DNA of 64,000 nucleotides from an uncultured Lachnospiraceae bacterium (GTDB lineage: Bacteria > Bacillota > Clostridia > Lachnospirales > Lachnospiraceae): assembly GCA_910585635.1 (NCBI GenBank), contig CAJUFE010000005.1, forward strand, positions 1 through 64,000, in the 5' to 3' direction. Made by a program: the position numbers and the translations under genes. Each line of letters begins with the position of its first letter. The stretch's first letter is position 1. The notes beneath the pieces are model-generated. The model had not been told where the DNA came from and made no database searches. It saw only the letters and a program-made list of their open reading frames with translations. This document shows, piece by piece, positions 7,714 through 15,364 of the stretch.

Positions 7714-8384
7714 ATGGATGGAACGACTGCAAGGATCAACGGGCAGCAAGATGCAATAAGAGAGAGGCTCAGCGCATAGCGAAGGCCAGCTGGCGGCAGG
7801 GGGTGGAGCTGTATGGCACGAAGATCGTGAAGATCCCGGCTCCGGACCACTATGTCTTTTATAACGGACTGACCGCCGTGCCGGAGCGTCAGGAGCTGCA
7901 TCTCTCAGATGCCTTTATGGTCCCGAAAGAGGGCTATGAGTGGACCGCCCATGTATTGAACATCAACGAGGGCTTTAATGGTGGACTGCTGGATGCATGC
8001 CCTGCATTAAAGGGGTATGCCACATTGGTATGGTACATACGGGAGGACCGGGGAGTGGGATATGATCTCCCAGAAGCGATCGACAGGGCGATCGATAGAT
8101 GTGTTAAGGAGGGGCTGCTAAAGGACTATCTGCTCAGGAAGAAAGGGGAGGTAAAGCGTATGTTGCTCACAGAATTTAATGAGGAGCGGTTTGTCAGGAC
8201 CATAAAAGAAGAGGGACGAGAAGAAGGAAGGGAAGAAGGAAGGGAAGAAGGAAGGGAAGAGGGAAGGGAAGAAGGAAGGCTGGGGTTGCTGCTGGAGATG
8301 GTCAGTGCTGGGGATATGTCCATACAAAAGGCGGCAGAGTATCTGGAGATGTCGGTTGAGGGATTTAGCCGATATCTCCGGTGA
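7714..8384 (+). pseudogene. Truncated Rpn/PD-(D/E)XK transposase-like gene
   Basis: The ATG at 7714 opens a frame that stops at 7777. A different frame then reads from about 7779 to 8384 and encodes LYGTKIVKIPAPDHYVFYNG, the part that normally follows the nuclease domain in Rpn/YhgA-like proteins (GTK-x-x-x-x-PxP-x-x-x-VFYNG), then the C-terminal region with repeated GREE and a final helix. A GTG at 7803 could restart translation and give 193 residues. The N-terminal PD-(D/E)XK nuclease domain of more than 100 residues is missing. The best reading is a deletion plus frameshift in a recombination-promoting nuclease gene. Whether the C-terminal fragment is expressed from the strong promoter at 7663 is open. 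Confidence 0.7.
8208..8279 (+). repeat. Short tandem repeat encoding GREE units
   Basis: About five to six near-identical 12-base units of the type GAAGGAAGGGAA encode repeated Gly-Arg-Glu-Glu. Such tracts are typical of the linker of Rpn-family proteins and could change length in steps of four codons by slippage. Confidence 0.8.
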
Positions 8385-8613
8385 TGGTCGATAGGACTAT
8401 AATGCTGCGGTGGATGCGGCCTTTGATGCGATGCCAGGAGATCTTTTGCTCTTTCTGGTCGGGAACAGAACGGAGGTGAGGGATATGGAGAAAGACCTGT
8501 TTAAGGGATATAGGTGGACGTTTGAAGGGTAAAAAAGTGGACATTGGAGAAAGGGAAGTGTACTTGCCGAAAAGGCAAAGGAGTTTTCTGTAAAGACTAA
8601 GGAGAGGACAGCC

Positions 8614-9342
8614 TTGCTATACATAGCGATCTGCGATGATGATCCAGGCGTGTTAGACGACCTGCAGGAACGAGTGAGAGCGTGTCTGGCTCTCTGCGGG
8701 GAGCTGACGGATATCCGCCTCTATCCCCAGGCCCAGATGCTCTTATATGATATCCAGGAGGGCTGCCATCTGGACTTGATCCTTTCGGATATCGAGATGC
8801 CCAGGATGGATGGGATGGAGCTGGTCCGGGAGATCCGGAGGGTGCTGCCGGAGGTGCTGATCATCTTCATCACCGCCTACGAGCGATATGCGGTGGACGC
8901 CTATGAGCTGTCGATCTTCCGCTACATCCCCAAGACGATGCTCGAGGAAAAGCTGGGGAAGGCCCTGGAGGATGCCTTGGGGAAGCTTTTGGCAAGGGAA
9001 GCGGTCTACCGCTTAGAGACCGCCAGGCAGGTCCAGGTGATCCCCCAGAAGAGGATCGTGTATGTCCAGAAGGAGGGGAAGAACATCCAGATCGTGCTGG
9101 AGGACGGGACGGTGTTCAGCGAGAGGAAGAGCCTGAAACGGTTTTCAGAGGATGTCCTGTCCCAGAGCTTTATCTATGTGGACCGGAGCTGCCTGATCAG
9201 CCTGGAGCATATCGCCCAGATCAAAGGCGGGGTGGTCACCATGAGGGGCGGCGTGTCCTTCTGCGCAGGCATGGCCAGGGCGGCCCAGATCCGGCGGACG
9301 TTCAATCAGTTCTGGGGAGATAAGATGATCCGCAGAGGATAA
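8614..9342 (+). CDS. LytTR-family response regulator (AgrA/ComE-like)
   Basis: A 242-residue protein translated from a TTG start with TAAGGAGAGG about nine bases upstream. The receiver domain (about 1-125) has the acidic pocket ICDDD (residues 6-10) and the phospho-acceptor D59 in LSDIEMPRMDG. The C-terminal 100 residues (IVYVQKEGKNIQI ... FIYVDRSCLISLEHI) form a LytTR DNA-binding domain. Such regulators bind paired direct repeats and are controlled by GHKL sensor kinases such as the one encoded directly downstream. No autoinducer-peptide gene of the agrD type is evident beside it, so the signal is unknown. Confidence 0.88.
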   Translation: MLYIAICDDDPGVLDDLQERVRACLALCGELTDIRLYPQAQMLLYDIQEGCHLDLILSDIEMPRMDGMELVREIRRVLPEVLIIFITAYERYAVDAYELSIFRYIPKTMLEEKLGKALEDALGKLLAREAVYRLETARQVQVIPQKRIVYVQKEGKNIQIVLEDGTVFSERKSLKRFSEDVLSQSFIYVDRSCLISLEHIAQIKGGVVTMRGGVSFCAGMARAAQIRRTFNQFWGDKMIRRG

Positions 9343-9357
9343 GAGGGGGTGGGGCAT

Positions 9358-10686
9358 ATGGGCCTGGTGACAGCAGTCTTGAACATCTTTTGCACGGTCG
9401 CGGAGGGGATCTGGGTCTGGCTGCTGGCGGACGCGGTATTTGTGAAAAGGGCTTTCGTGGAGGAGCGGGCCTTTCTCCAAAAATGGATCCTGCCTTTGTG
9501 TGTGACGTCCTTAACGCTCCTGGTCCTGGGGATGAACCAGTACCGGCAGTCCTCGGTCTATACGGGGATCTGTATGACCGGGGTCTGTACTATGGCCCTG
9601 CTGCTTTTTTGGCGGTGCGAGCTGTTCAGCGCCCTGAGCGTGGTAGGCTGCTATTTCTTTTTCCTGCTGCTGGTGGAAAATGTCCATATCTCGGTGATCG
9701 GCTTTGTGGGCGGTGAGGAGCTGCTGGCGAAGACCGCATGGCAGGCAGGGCCGGAGCGGGCGGTCAATCTGCTGGTCCACGGCCTGCTGGTGACTGGGGC
9801 CGGCAGTCTGGCCCTGCATCTGGTCCGTCGAAAAGTGCCTCGGGGGAGAAGGGCGGACCATCTGTTCCTGGCCATCTGTGTGGGCTATCTGGGGGCCTCC
9901 TATTTTTTCTGGCAGTATATGCAGGGCTTTCAGATCACGGTGGCCAAGGGCTGGTATGTGTTCCTGTTCTTTTTCTGCGCGGTGCTGGTGGCGGGGCGCC
10001 ATCTGCGGCGGCAGAGGGACCAGGTCCGGCAGATGGCGCTCTTAGACTACCAGAACCGGATCTTGGAGAAGAACTATGACCAGGCTAATGCCTTCTACCT
10101 GGAAAACGCGAAGCTGTACCACGATATGCACCATCATCTCCGGGCGATCTATGAGCTTTTGCAGAAGGGGCAGTGCCGGGAGGCGGCAGGGTACATCGAG
10201 AGCCTGGAGGCGGTCGCCCCGGCCAGGAGGACCGATCCGCCAAAGATGGCCCACACAGGCATCAATATCCTGGACGCTGTGGTGAACGAGTGCGCCAGGG
10301 AGTGTGCAGAAAAGGGGGTGAGCTTTATGGCGGACGTGCCACTGCTGCCGGAGCTGGCCTCCATCGAGCGGAAGGATCTGTGCTCTCTTTTTGCGAACCT
10401 CCTGGAAAATGCCGTGGAGAATGCCCAGAGGGAGGTGATCCTCCACGTCCGGAAGGTGAACCAGCTGCTATGTGTGACCGTGGAAAATGACAGCGAAAAG
10501 GAGCCATGTAAGAAGGGGCGCTTTTTTGAGACGACCAAAAGGGATGCCCAGAGACACGGCTGGGGGACCCGAATCATCGAGAAGATCGTGGAGCGCTATG
10601 AGGGAGATATCCAGTATGGCTATGCAGAGGGCCGCTTCCATGTGTTCATCATGATCAATGCCGGAGGAGAGGCCATCGCGCCGTGA
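9358..10686 (+). CDS. GHKL-domain sensor histidine kinase (AgrC-like)
   Basis: A 442-residue membrane kinase that follows the LytTR regulator by 15 bases. Five or six hydrophobic segments fill the first 220 residues. They are followed by an H-box-like region YHDMHHHLRAIYELL, an N-box NLLENAVENA and a G-box GWGTRIIEKIVE, as in the HPK10/GHKL class. ATG 9358 is preferred over an in-frame GTG at 9349 because GAGGGGG lies seven or so bases upstream of the ATG. It should phosphorylate the regulator in response to an extracellular signal. Its last codons lie inside a minisatellite, so the C-terminal residues VFIMINAGGEAIAP may be variable. Confidence 0.88.
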   Translation: MGLVTAVLNIFCTVAEGIWVWLLADAVFVKRAFVEERAFLQKWILPLCVTSLTLLVLGMNQYRQSSVYTGICMTGVCTMALLLFWRCELFSALSVVGCYFFFLLLVENVHISVIGFVGGEELLAKTAWQAGPERAVNLLVHGLLVTGAGSLALHLVRRKVPRGRRADHLFLAICVGYLGASYFFWQYMQGFQITVAKGWYVFLFFFCAVLVAGRHLRRQRDQVRQMALLDYQNRILEKNYDQANAFYLENAKLYHDMHHHLRAIYELLQKGQCREAAGYIESLEAVAPARRTDPPKMAHTGINILDAVVNECARECAEKGVSFMADVPLLPELASIERKDLCSLFANLLENAVENAQREVILHVRKVNQLLCVTVENDSEKEPCKKGRFFETTKRDAQRHGWGTRIIEKIVERYEGDIQYGYAEGRFHVFIMINAGGEAIAP

Positions 10687-10801
10687 TCGATGCCGGGGGA
10701 GGAACCACCGCGCCGTGATCGATGCCGGGGGGAGAAATCACCGCGCCGTGATCGATGCTGGGGGAGAAACCACCGTGCCGTGATCGATGCTAGGGAAGAC
10801 G
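10672..10801. repeat. Minisatellite, four copies of a 32-33 bp unit
   Basis: The core CCGTGATCGATGC recurs at 10681, 10713, 10746 and 10778, inside a unit of 32-33 bases that also carries CACCGCG and GGGGGAGAA. The first copy contains the stop codon of the sensor kinase. The copies are nearly identical, which points to recent expansion. Confidence 0.9.
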
Positions 10802-11118
10802 CCATCATGCCCTGAAGGGATCGCCTGCGGTCATTGACCAGGAGTCTTCTTAGACCGGCCCCTTCAGCCGCGGCATCAAGACACCTTGACCCTAGGACCG
10901 GAAAGGATCCGAGGACAGAACTTCCCGCCTTCGAGGACACGTTTTCATCTTGTGCGAGAAAATATCGTATGATAAAGAGGATGAGGGCAAGACGCTCGTA
11001 CTCTCGTCATTTGATAGAGCATGGAGAAAACGCGGTCCAGTGTATAAGCTCAGGCCCAGGAGGAGCCAGCCATACCGCCAGAGACCGCAGAGAAAAAAGG
11101 AAAACGAGGCGGGACCGG
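10802..11118. other. Intergenic stretch without a recognised gene
   Basis: This 317-base stretch follows the minisatellite. Open frames cross it on the plus strand, but none has a convincing ribosome site or a recognisable protein. A TATGAT near 10968 could be a -10 element without a good -35. Confidence 0.4.
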
Positions 11119-11376
11119 ATGGAGAAGATCACACAAAATATCAAGATGAACGCAGAGCGGAAGGGGACCCTGGGCAGGATCGTCAGGCTGTCCCTTCTCC
11201 TGCTCATGGCCTATCTTGTTTTTGGCATCCTCCGGACCGGGAAGCTCCCCTCTTCGTTTGTGGACCAGATCATCGGCTGGTACCACATCGTAGGCTACCC
11301 GGCCAGATGCGCAGGCAATTTGTTCCGCCTTTTCACAGAATGCCTGACCAGATGCATGGGAGAGGTCTTTTTATAG
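11119..11376 (+). CDS. Possible small membrane protein of 85 residues
   Basis: The frame from ATG 11119 encodes a basic N-terminus, one hydrophobic helix (LSLLLLMAYLVFGIL) and a cysteine-containing C-terminus (RCAGNLF, TRCMGEVFL). The ribosome site is poor (GAGGCGGG close to the ATG). It lies downstream of the LytTR/GHKL pair, so a signal-peptide role is conceivable. It does not look like AgrD, whose charged tail and small cyclic-peptide core are absent. The frame continues upstream without a stop, so the start is uncertain. Existence as a gene is not secure. Confidence 0.35.
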   Translation: MEKITQNIKMNAERKGTLGRIVRLSLLLLMAYLVFGILRTGKLPSSFVDQIIGWYHIVGYPARCAGNLFRLFTECLTRCMGEVFL

Positions 11377-11392
11377 CCCGAGGCCCCTTTAT

Positions 11393-11421
11393 GTGACCGC
11401 TCAGATCCCCTGGACGGTCAC
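11393..11421. repeat. Palindromic dispersed repeat, copy B
   Basis: Arms GTGACCGCTCAG and CTGGACGGTCAC flank a five-base centre ATCCC. It belongs to the same family as the elements at 7597, 43133, 45355 and 50025. Confidence 0.65.
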
Positions 11422-11428
11422 CCCTTTA

Positions 11429-11623
11429 GTTACTGTTCACGCCCATGCCAGCTAAAGTAGCGCAGGGAGGGTCCTGGCACAAAAGGAACCCTTTGAGGAA
11501 CGTCGGCGCTTAGCGAGGTCTTTTCGAGCTTAGCGTCCGCTACGTTCCTCATGGAGCGAGAGCGTGGTGACGTTGTGACAGGTCCCTCCCGGAGCGGCCC
11601 CTTGGCCTACCTGTGAACATGAC
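11429..11623. repeat. MITE-like dispersed element with terminal inverted repeats, degenerate copy
   Basis: The core 11461-11592 is closely similar to the reverse complement of the element at 59578-59714: both contain GAACGTCGGCGCTTAGCGAGG and GAGCTTAGCGTCCGCTACGTT. The core ends are inverted (GGGAGGGTCCTGGCACAA and TTGTGACAGGTCCCTCCC). Further out, GTTACTGTTCAC (11429) and GTGAACATGAC (11613) form a second, degenerate inverted pair. No transposase is encoded. Confidence 0.75.
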
Positions 11624-11660
11624 CCTTTAACCCGCTATGCAGACCTTTCGCGTAAATACC

Positions 11661-11689
11661 TTGCGTTCTTTAAAGCTCTGGTTTACACT
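11661..11689 (+). promoter_or_regulatory. Promoter of the SIR2-domain gene
   Basis: TTGCGT (11661-11666), 17-base spacer, TACACT (11684-11689). Just downstream CATAGCCT (11716-11723) and AGGCTATG (11744-11751) form an inverted repeat in the leader that could be an operator or a weak hairpin. Confidence 0.5.
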
Positions 11690-11773
11690 ATAGAAAGACG
11701 AGACCAGAGAAAAAACATAGCCTATACGGTTTGCATACGAGACAGGCTATGACAGGAAAGGCAGGGACAGCAG

Positions 11774-12628
11774 ATGACGTTTTATGAGATGATCGAGGAT
11801 CTGGCGCTGGCATTGGAGCGGGAGAAGCTGGTGATCTTTGTGGGAGCCGGGGTGTCGAAGAATTCGGGCCTCCCCACCTGGGGGCAGATGGTCCAGGCCT
11901 TTGCGGAAAGGATCGGGTATCCGATGAAAGGCCGGCTTGCCACAGAAGAATACATCCGGATCCCCCAATACCATTATTGTCTGGACGAGAGTGAGGGACA
12001 TGCAGACTATCATGCCCTCATCCGGTCCATGATCCCGGAGGATGCTAAGCCCAATCTGCTGGACGAGCTGATCGTCTCCCTTGGGCCGAAGCACATCGTC
12101 ACCACGAATTTTGACACCCTCTTAGACCAGGTGGCCGAAGGCTACCAGATCATCCGGGAGGATAAGGACCTGCTGACCGGCATCTCCGTCCATTACCTCT
12201 TAAAGCTCCACGGCGACATCTGCCGTCCGGAAAAGCTGGTATTTAAAGAGGATGATTACCTTCAGTATCCTGAGACCCACCGTCTCATGGAGACCTTCTT
12301 GAAATCCCTGCTGATCGACCATGTGTTCCTGTTCGTGGGCTATTCCCTGAACGACTATAATCTGAAGACCTTTGTCAGCTGGATCGACTATATCGCGAAA
12401 GAGATGCAGGTGAAGCAGGAGATGCACCGCAACTATTTCATCTCCAGCAGCCTCCACGCCGGCAAAGGATATCTGCGCAGATACTATGAAGAAAAAGGCC
12501 TGGAGGTGATCGACCTCCACCAGCTCCCCCAGGAGATCGACCAGGCCGCCGACCGTGTCCCTCTGTCCGATGTGCTGGGGCGGAAGACCTACGCCGTGCT
12601 CCAGAGTATCCAGGGGACAGCCCGCTAA
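11774..12628 (+). CDS. SIR2-like domain protein
   Basis: A 284-residue soluble protein with the NAD-binding SIR2-like motifs FVGAGVSKNSGLP (23-34), TTNFDTLLD (109-117), LKLHGDI (142-148, with the candidate catalytic H145) and FVGYSLNDYN near 195. This is the SIR2_2 subgroup. It includes NAD-cleaving effectors of anti-phage systems (ThsA, DSR and prokaryotic Argonaute partners) and stand-alone proteins. Here the SIR2 domain is nearly the whole protein and no partner gene (TIR, MacroD, helicase or Argonaute) sits beside it. It is flanked by dispersed repeats on both sides. A defence role is possible but unproven. Confidence 0.8.
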   Translation: MTFYEMIEDLALALEREKLVIFVGAGVSKNSGLPTWGQMVQAFAERIGYPMKGRLATEEYIRIPQYHYCLDESEGHADYHALIRSMIPEDAKPNLLDELIVSLGPKHIVTTNFDTLLDQVAEGYQIIREDKDLLTGISVHYLLKLHGDICRPEKLVFKEDDYLQYPETHRLMETFLKSLLIDHVFLFVGYSLNDYNLKTFVSWIDYIAKEMQVKQEMHRNYFISSSLHAGKGYLRRYYEEKGLEVIDLHQLPQEIDQAADRVPLSDVLGRKTYAVLQSIQGTAR

Positions 12629-12635
12629 AGCTGCT

Positions 12636-12673
12636 GTTACTTTTCACATCCACGCTGACTAAAGTAGCGCAGG
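12636..12673. repeat. Solo end of the GTTACTTTTCAC repeat family
   Basis: GTTACTTTTCAC followed by ATCCACGCTGACTAAAGTAGCGCAGG matches the left flank of the element at 11429 (ACTAAAGTAGCGCAGG compared with GCTAAAGTAGCGCAGG). The rest of the element is absent. Confidence 0.6.
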
Positions 12674-12699
12674 TCCGCCAGCGGATCATCAAAACGCCC

Positions 12700-12728
12700 T
12701 TGCAGATCCGCCCGAAACCGACTATAAT
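12700..12728 (+). promoter_or_regulatory. Promoter of the UDP-sugar dehydrogenase gene
   Basis: TTGCAG (12700-12705), 17-base spacer, TATAAT (12723-12728), about 30 bases before the start codon. Confidence 0.75.
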
Positions 12729-12758
12729 ACTGCATAGAAAAAAGACGAGGTGGAGAAC

Positions 12759-13997
12759 ATGCAGATCGCGATCGCAGGCACCGGCTATGTGGGTCTATCC
12801 CTTGCCGTCCTCTTATCACAAAAAGACCAGGTCACAGCCGTAGATATCGTGCCGGAAAAGGTGGACATGATCAATGCCCGCCGCTCTCCGATCAAGGACG
12901 CGGAGATCGAAGAGTATCTGGCGGAAAAGCCATTGCAGTTAAAGGCCACATTAGACGCCAGGGCCGCCTATAAGGACGCCGAGTTCGTGATCGTGGCGGC
13001 GCCCACGGATTATGACAGCCGGCGCGACTATTTTAATACATCAGCCGTAGAGACGGTGATCGAGACCGTGCTGGAGGTCAACCCTCAGGCGGTGATCGTG
13101 ATCAAATCCACGATCCCGGTGGGCTACACCAGCCGGATGATCCGGCATTTTAAGACAGATCGGATCTTGTTCAGCCCGGAATTTTTGCGGGAGTCCAGGG
13201 CCTTGTATGATAACCTGCACCCATCCCGGATCATCGTGGGCTACGATAAGGGGAGCCCTTCGATGGCCTCTTATGCGGAACGGTTTGCCGCCCTGTTAAA
13301 AGAGGCGTCCCTGCGGGAGGATGTGCCGGTGCTGATCATGGGCTCCACAGAGGCCGAGGCCGTAAAGCTTTTTGCCAATACCTACCTGGCCCTGCGGGTC
13401 AGCTATTTTAATGAGCTGGACACCTATGCGGAGATGAAGGGCTTAGATGCCAGGCAGATCATCGAGGGCGTAGGCTTAGATCCCCGTATCGGCAGCCATT
13501 ACAATAACCCTTCCTTCGGCTATGGCGGCTACTGTCTCCCCAAGGACACGAAGCAGCTTTTAGCCAATTATCAGGATGTGCCGGAAAACCTGATCGAGGC
13601 GATCGTCCAGTCCAACCGTACCAGAAAGGATTTCGTAGCCGACCAGGTGCTGAAAAAGGCTGGCTATTACGCCTACACCGACGGGACCGATTATCAAAAG
13701 TCACGGGAAAAGGCGGTCACCATCGGGGTCTACCGGCTGACCATGAAGAGCAACAGCGATAATTTCCGCCAGTCCTCCGTCCAGGGGGTCATGAAGCGCA
13801 TCAAGGCCAAAGGCGCGGCGGTGGTCATCTACGAGCCTTCCTTGGAAGACGGGACCACCTTCTTTGGGAGCCTGGTGGTGAACGATCTAGAAGCCTTCAA
13901 GAAAAAGTGCGACCATATCATCGCCAACCGTTATGATCCCTGCCTGGATGATGTGAAGGATAAGGTATACACAAGGGATCTTTACCGGCGGGATTAG
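12759..13997 (+). CDS. UDP-glucose/GDP-mannose 6-dehydrogenase family
   Basis: A 412-residue NAD-dependent enzyme that oxidises the C6 hydroxyl of a nucleotide sugar to a uronic acid. It shows the N-terminal Rossmann motif IAIAGTGYVGLSLA (residues 3-16), the middle-domain AEAVKLFANTYLALRVSYFNEL (198-220), and the catalytic cysteine C259 in GYGGYCLPKD. The protein resembles the short Ugd/Wbp class common in Gram-positive bacteria. ATG 12759 is preceded by GACGAGGTGG, so it is preferred over an in-frame GTG at 12750. It stands alone behind its own promoter, away from the glycan operon at 2-7 kb, but may feed uronic acids to surface polymers. Confidence 0.88.
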   Translation: MQIAIAGTGYVGLSLAVLLSQKDQVTAVDIVPEKVDMINARRSPIKDAEIEEYLAEKPLQLKATLDARAAYKDAEFVIVAAPTDYDSRRDYFNTSAVETVIETVLEVNPQAVIVIKSTIPVGYTSRMIRHFKTDRILFSPEFLRESRALYDNLHPSRIIVGYDKGSPSMASYAERFAALLKEASLREDVPVLIMGSTEAEAVKLFANTYLALRVSYFNELDTYAEMKGLDARQIIEGVGLDPRIGSHYNNPSFGYGGYCLPKDTKQLLANYQDVPENLIEAIVQSNRTRKDFVADQVLKKAGYYAYTDGTDYQKSREKAVTIGVYRLTMKSNSDNFRQSSVQGVMKRIKAKGAAVVIYEPSLEDGTTFFGSLVVNDLEAFKKKCDHIIANRYDPCLDDVKDKVYTRDLYRRD

Positions 13998-14211
13998 ATC
14001 GGTGCGGGCCAGCCAGCGTGTCAGGGCCGTGAGGGAGATATGGGGATGGAAAGCGTATATGATGGACATGAGGGGATATTTTTTGGCGTTCCCATTGGGA
14101 AGATCTGGGGATCTGCCCAGCTATCTCCGATGGAACTGCCATCTTCTGTATGCTACTATTGTTTTGTAACAGAAATGTAAGATCTATGTAACATACGGAA
14201 GGAGAAGGAAA

Positions 14212-15105
14212 ATGATAAAAAGATCGACAGTATATGGTGCGGCATTGGCGATGGTCCTGGCAGGGAGCTTTGCGGTCCCCGCGCAGGCGGCTATGAAGAT
14301 GGTGGTCGTGGGCGGAGGCTCCTGCGGTCAGGGCAGTAGCTCCGGGTCCGGTCAGATCAGCCTGAACGATCTGCTGTCCGGGTGGGCCGGTGATCGTGGG
14401 GGTGCAGGGACGGGCGGCAGCGGATGTGCTGCACCCTGGAGCGGCTCCCTGTCCGGCTGGCGTCTTCCTGGCGGGAACTGGGCTGGCGGTAACGGCAGCT
14501 GCACTACAGGCGGTAACGGAGGCTGCATCACGGGTGGCAACGGGAACTGCATCATAGGTGGTAACGGGAGCTGCATCACAGGCGGCAATGGCAGCTGTAT
14601 CATCGGGGGCAGCAGTAACTGGGGCTGTCCGGATATCTCGATCCCTGATGGGGATGTGCCGGGCGTCGATCAGCCAACACAGCCGGATGGAGACCACTGG
14701 TATCCTTCTTATGACGAGGATGCCGATCTTGATGGATACCTGCAGCAGGTGGTCAGCTTAACGAACCAGGAGCGGAGCAAGGCAGGCCTTCCGGCCTTAA
14801 AGGCGTCCACACAGCTTTCCGCGGCGGCCGCGGTCCGCGCCCGGGAGATCGTGACCAGCTTTGGCCATGTAAGACCGGACGGCAGCAGCTTCAGCACAGC
14901 GATCGGACAGAACGGGGTCTCCTTTAACGGCGCAGGTGAGAACATCGCTTACGGACAGACCTCACCCCAGGAGGTCATGAACGCCTGGATGAACAGCCAG
15001 ACCCACCGGGATGCGATCTTAAGCCCGTACTACACCAACATCGGCGTGGCCTGCTACCAGGATAGTAATGGCGTACTGTATTGGACACAGCTATTTACAT
15101 ACTAA
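14212..15105 (+). CDS. Secreted CAP/SCP-domain protein with Cys-Gly-Asn repeats
   Basis: A 297-residue exported protein. Residues 1-24 are a signal peptide ending in VPAQAA. The middle is Gly/Ser-rich and contains five consecutive 8-residue units GGNGxCxx. The C-terminal 130 residues form a CAP domain of the YkwD type: LTNQERSKAGLPAL, AAAVRARE, FGHVRPDG, ENIAYG and WMNSQTHRDAIL. Residues H and E of the usual CAP cavity are present. Bacterial CAP proteins are secreted, often spore- or wall-associated, and their activity is mostly unknown. GGAAGGAGAAGG gives a good ribosome site. A terminator follows at 15124. Confidence 0.85.
   Translation: MIKRSTVYGAALAMVLAGSFAVPAQAAMKMVVVGGGSCGQGSSSGSGQISLNDLLSGWAGDRGGAGTGGSGCAAPWSGSLSGWRLPGGNWAGGNGSCTTGGNGGCITGGNGNCIIGGNGSCITGGNGSCIIGGSSNWGCPDISIPDGDVPGVDQPTQPDGDHWYPSYDEDADLDGYLQQVVSLTNQERSKAGLPALKASTQLSAAAAVRAREIVTSFGHVRPDGSSFSTAIGQNGVSFNGAGENIAYGQTSPQEVMNAWMNSQTHRDAILSPYYTNIGVACYQDSNGVLYWTQLFTY
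14485..14604 (+). repeat. Five 24-bp tandem repeats encoding GGNGxCxx
   Basis: Units start at 14485, 14509, 14533, 14557 and 14581. Third-position differences between units show that the peptide pattern is kept. Each unit adds one cysteine at an eight-residue spacing. Confidence 0.9.
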
Positions 15106-15123
15106 AACACGATACTGATCAAA

Positions 15124-15153
15124 GAAAAACGGGGCCAGGCGGTCCCGTTTTTC
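15124..15153 (+). terminator. Rho-independent terminator after the CAP gene
   Basis: GAAAAACGGG (15124-15133) pairs perfectly with CCCGTTTTTC (15144-15153), and the T run is within the 3' arm. Confidence 0.85.
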
Positions 15154-15261
15154 GTGTGCAAAAGCTACGGCCCCTTTGCCATATCCCCATCACCCATCCC
15201 ACAAAAACCCGGTCAAAAGTAACGATCTTTCACACTCCCCCATCTTATCACGAAAAAAATG

Positions 15262-15290
15262 TTGATTTATAATAGGATATTTAGTATATT
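15262..15290 (+). promoter_or_regulatory. Promoter of the plsX operon
   Basis: TTGATT (15262-15267), 17-base spacer, TATATT (15285-15290), within an AT-rich patch 75 bases before plsX. Confidence 0.6.
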
Positions 15291-15364
15291 AGGTTTAGAT
15301 CGCGGCTATCCGGTAAGATGTGCCAGCGATGGATGAAGTATCCGGCAGAAGGAGAAGATCGAAC

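Noticed and set aside
8410..8532. Forty-codon frame between the Rpn remnant and the LytTR gene
   Set aside because: It starts at a GTG without a ribosome site and has no recognisable sequence.
9511..10002. Minus-strand frame within the sensor kinase gene
   Set aside because: High GC content yields long antisense frames; no start site or conserved sequence.
10672..10801. CRISPR array
   Set aside because: The 32-33 bp units are contiguous copies with no unique spacers between them, so this is a tandem minisatellite.
10620..10940. Minus-strand frame with repeated HRSRRG-type peptides
   Set aside because: It is the antisense reading of the minisatellite and the kinase 3' end, with no ribosome site.
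13918..14697. Minus-strand frame of 259 residues
   Set aside because: It is a compositional shadow of the Gly/Asn/Cys repeats and the end of the dehydrogenase gene.
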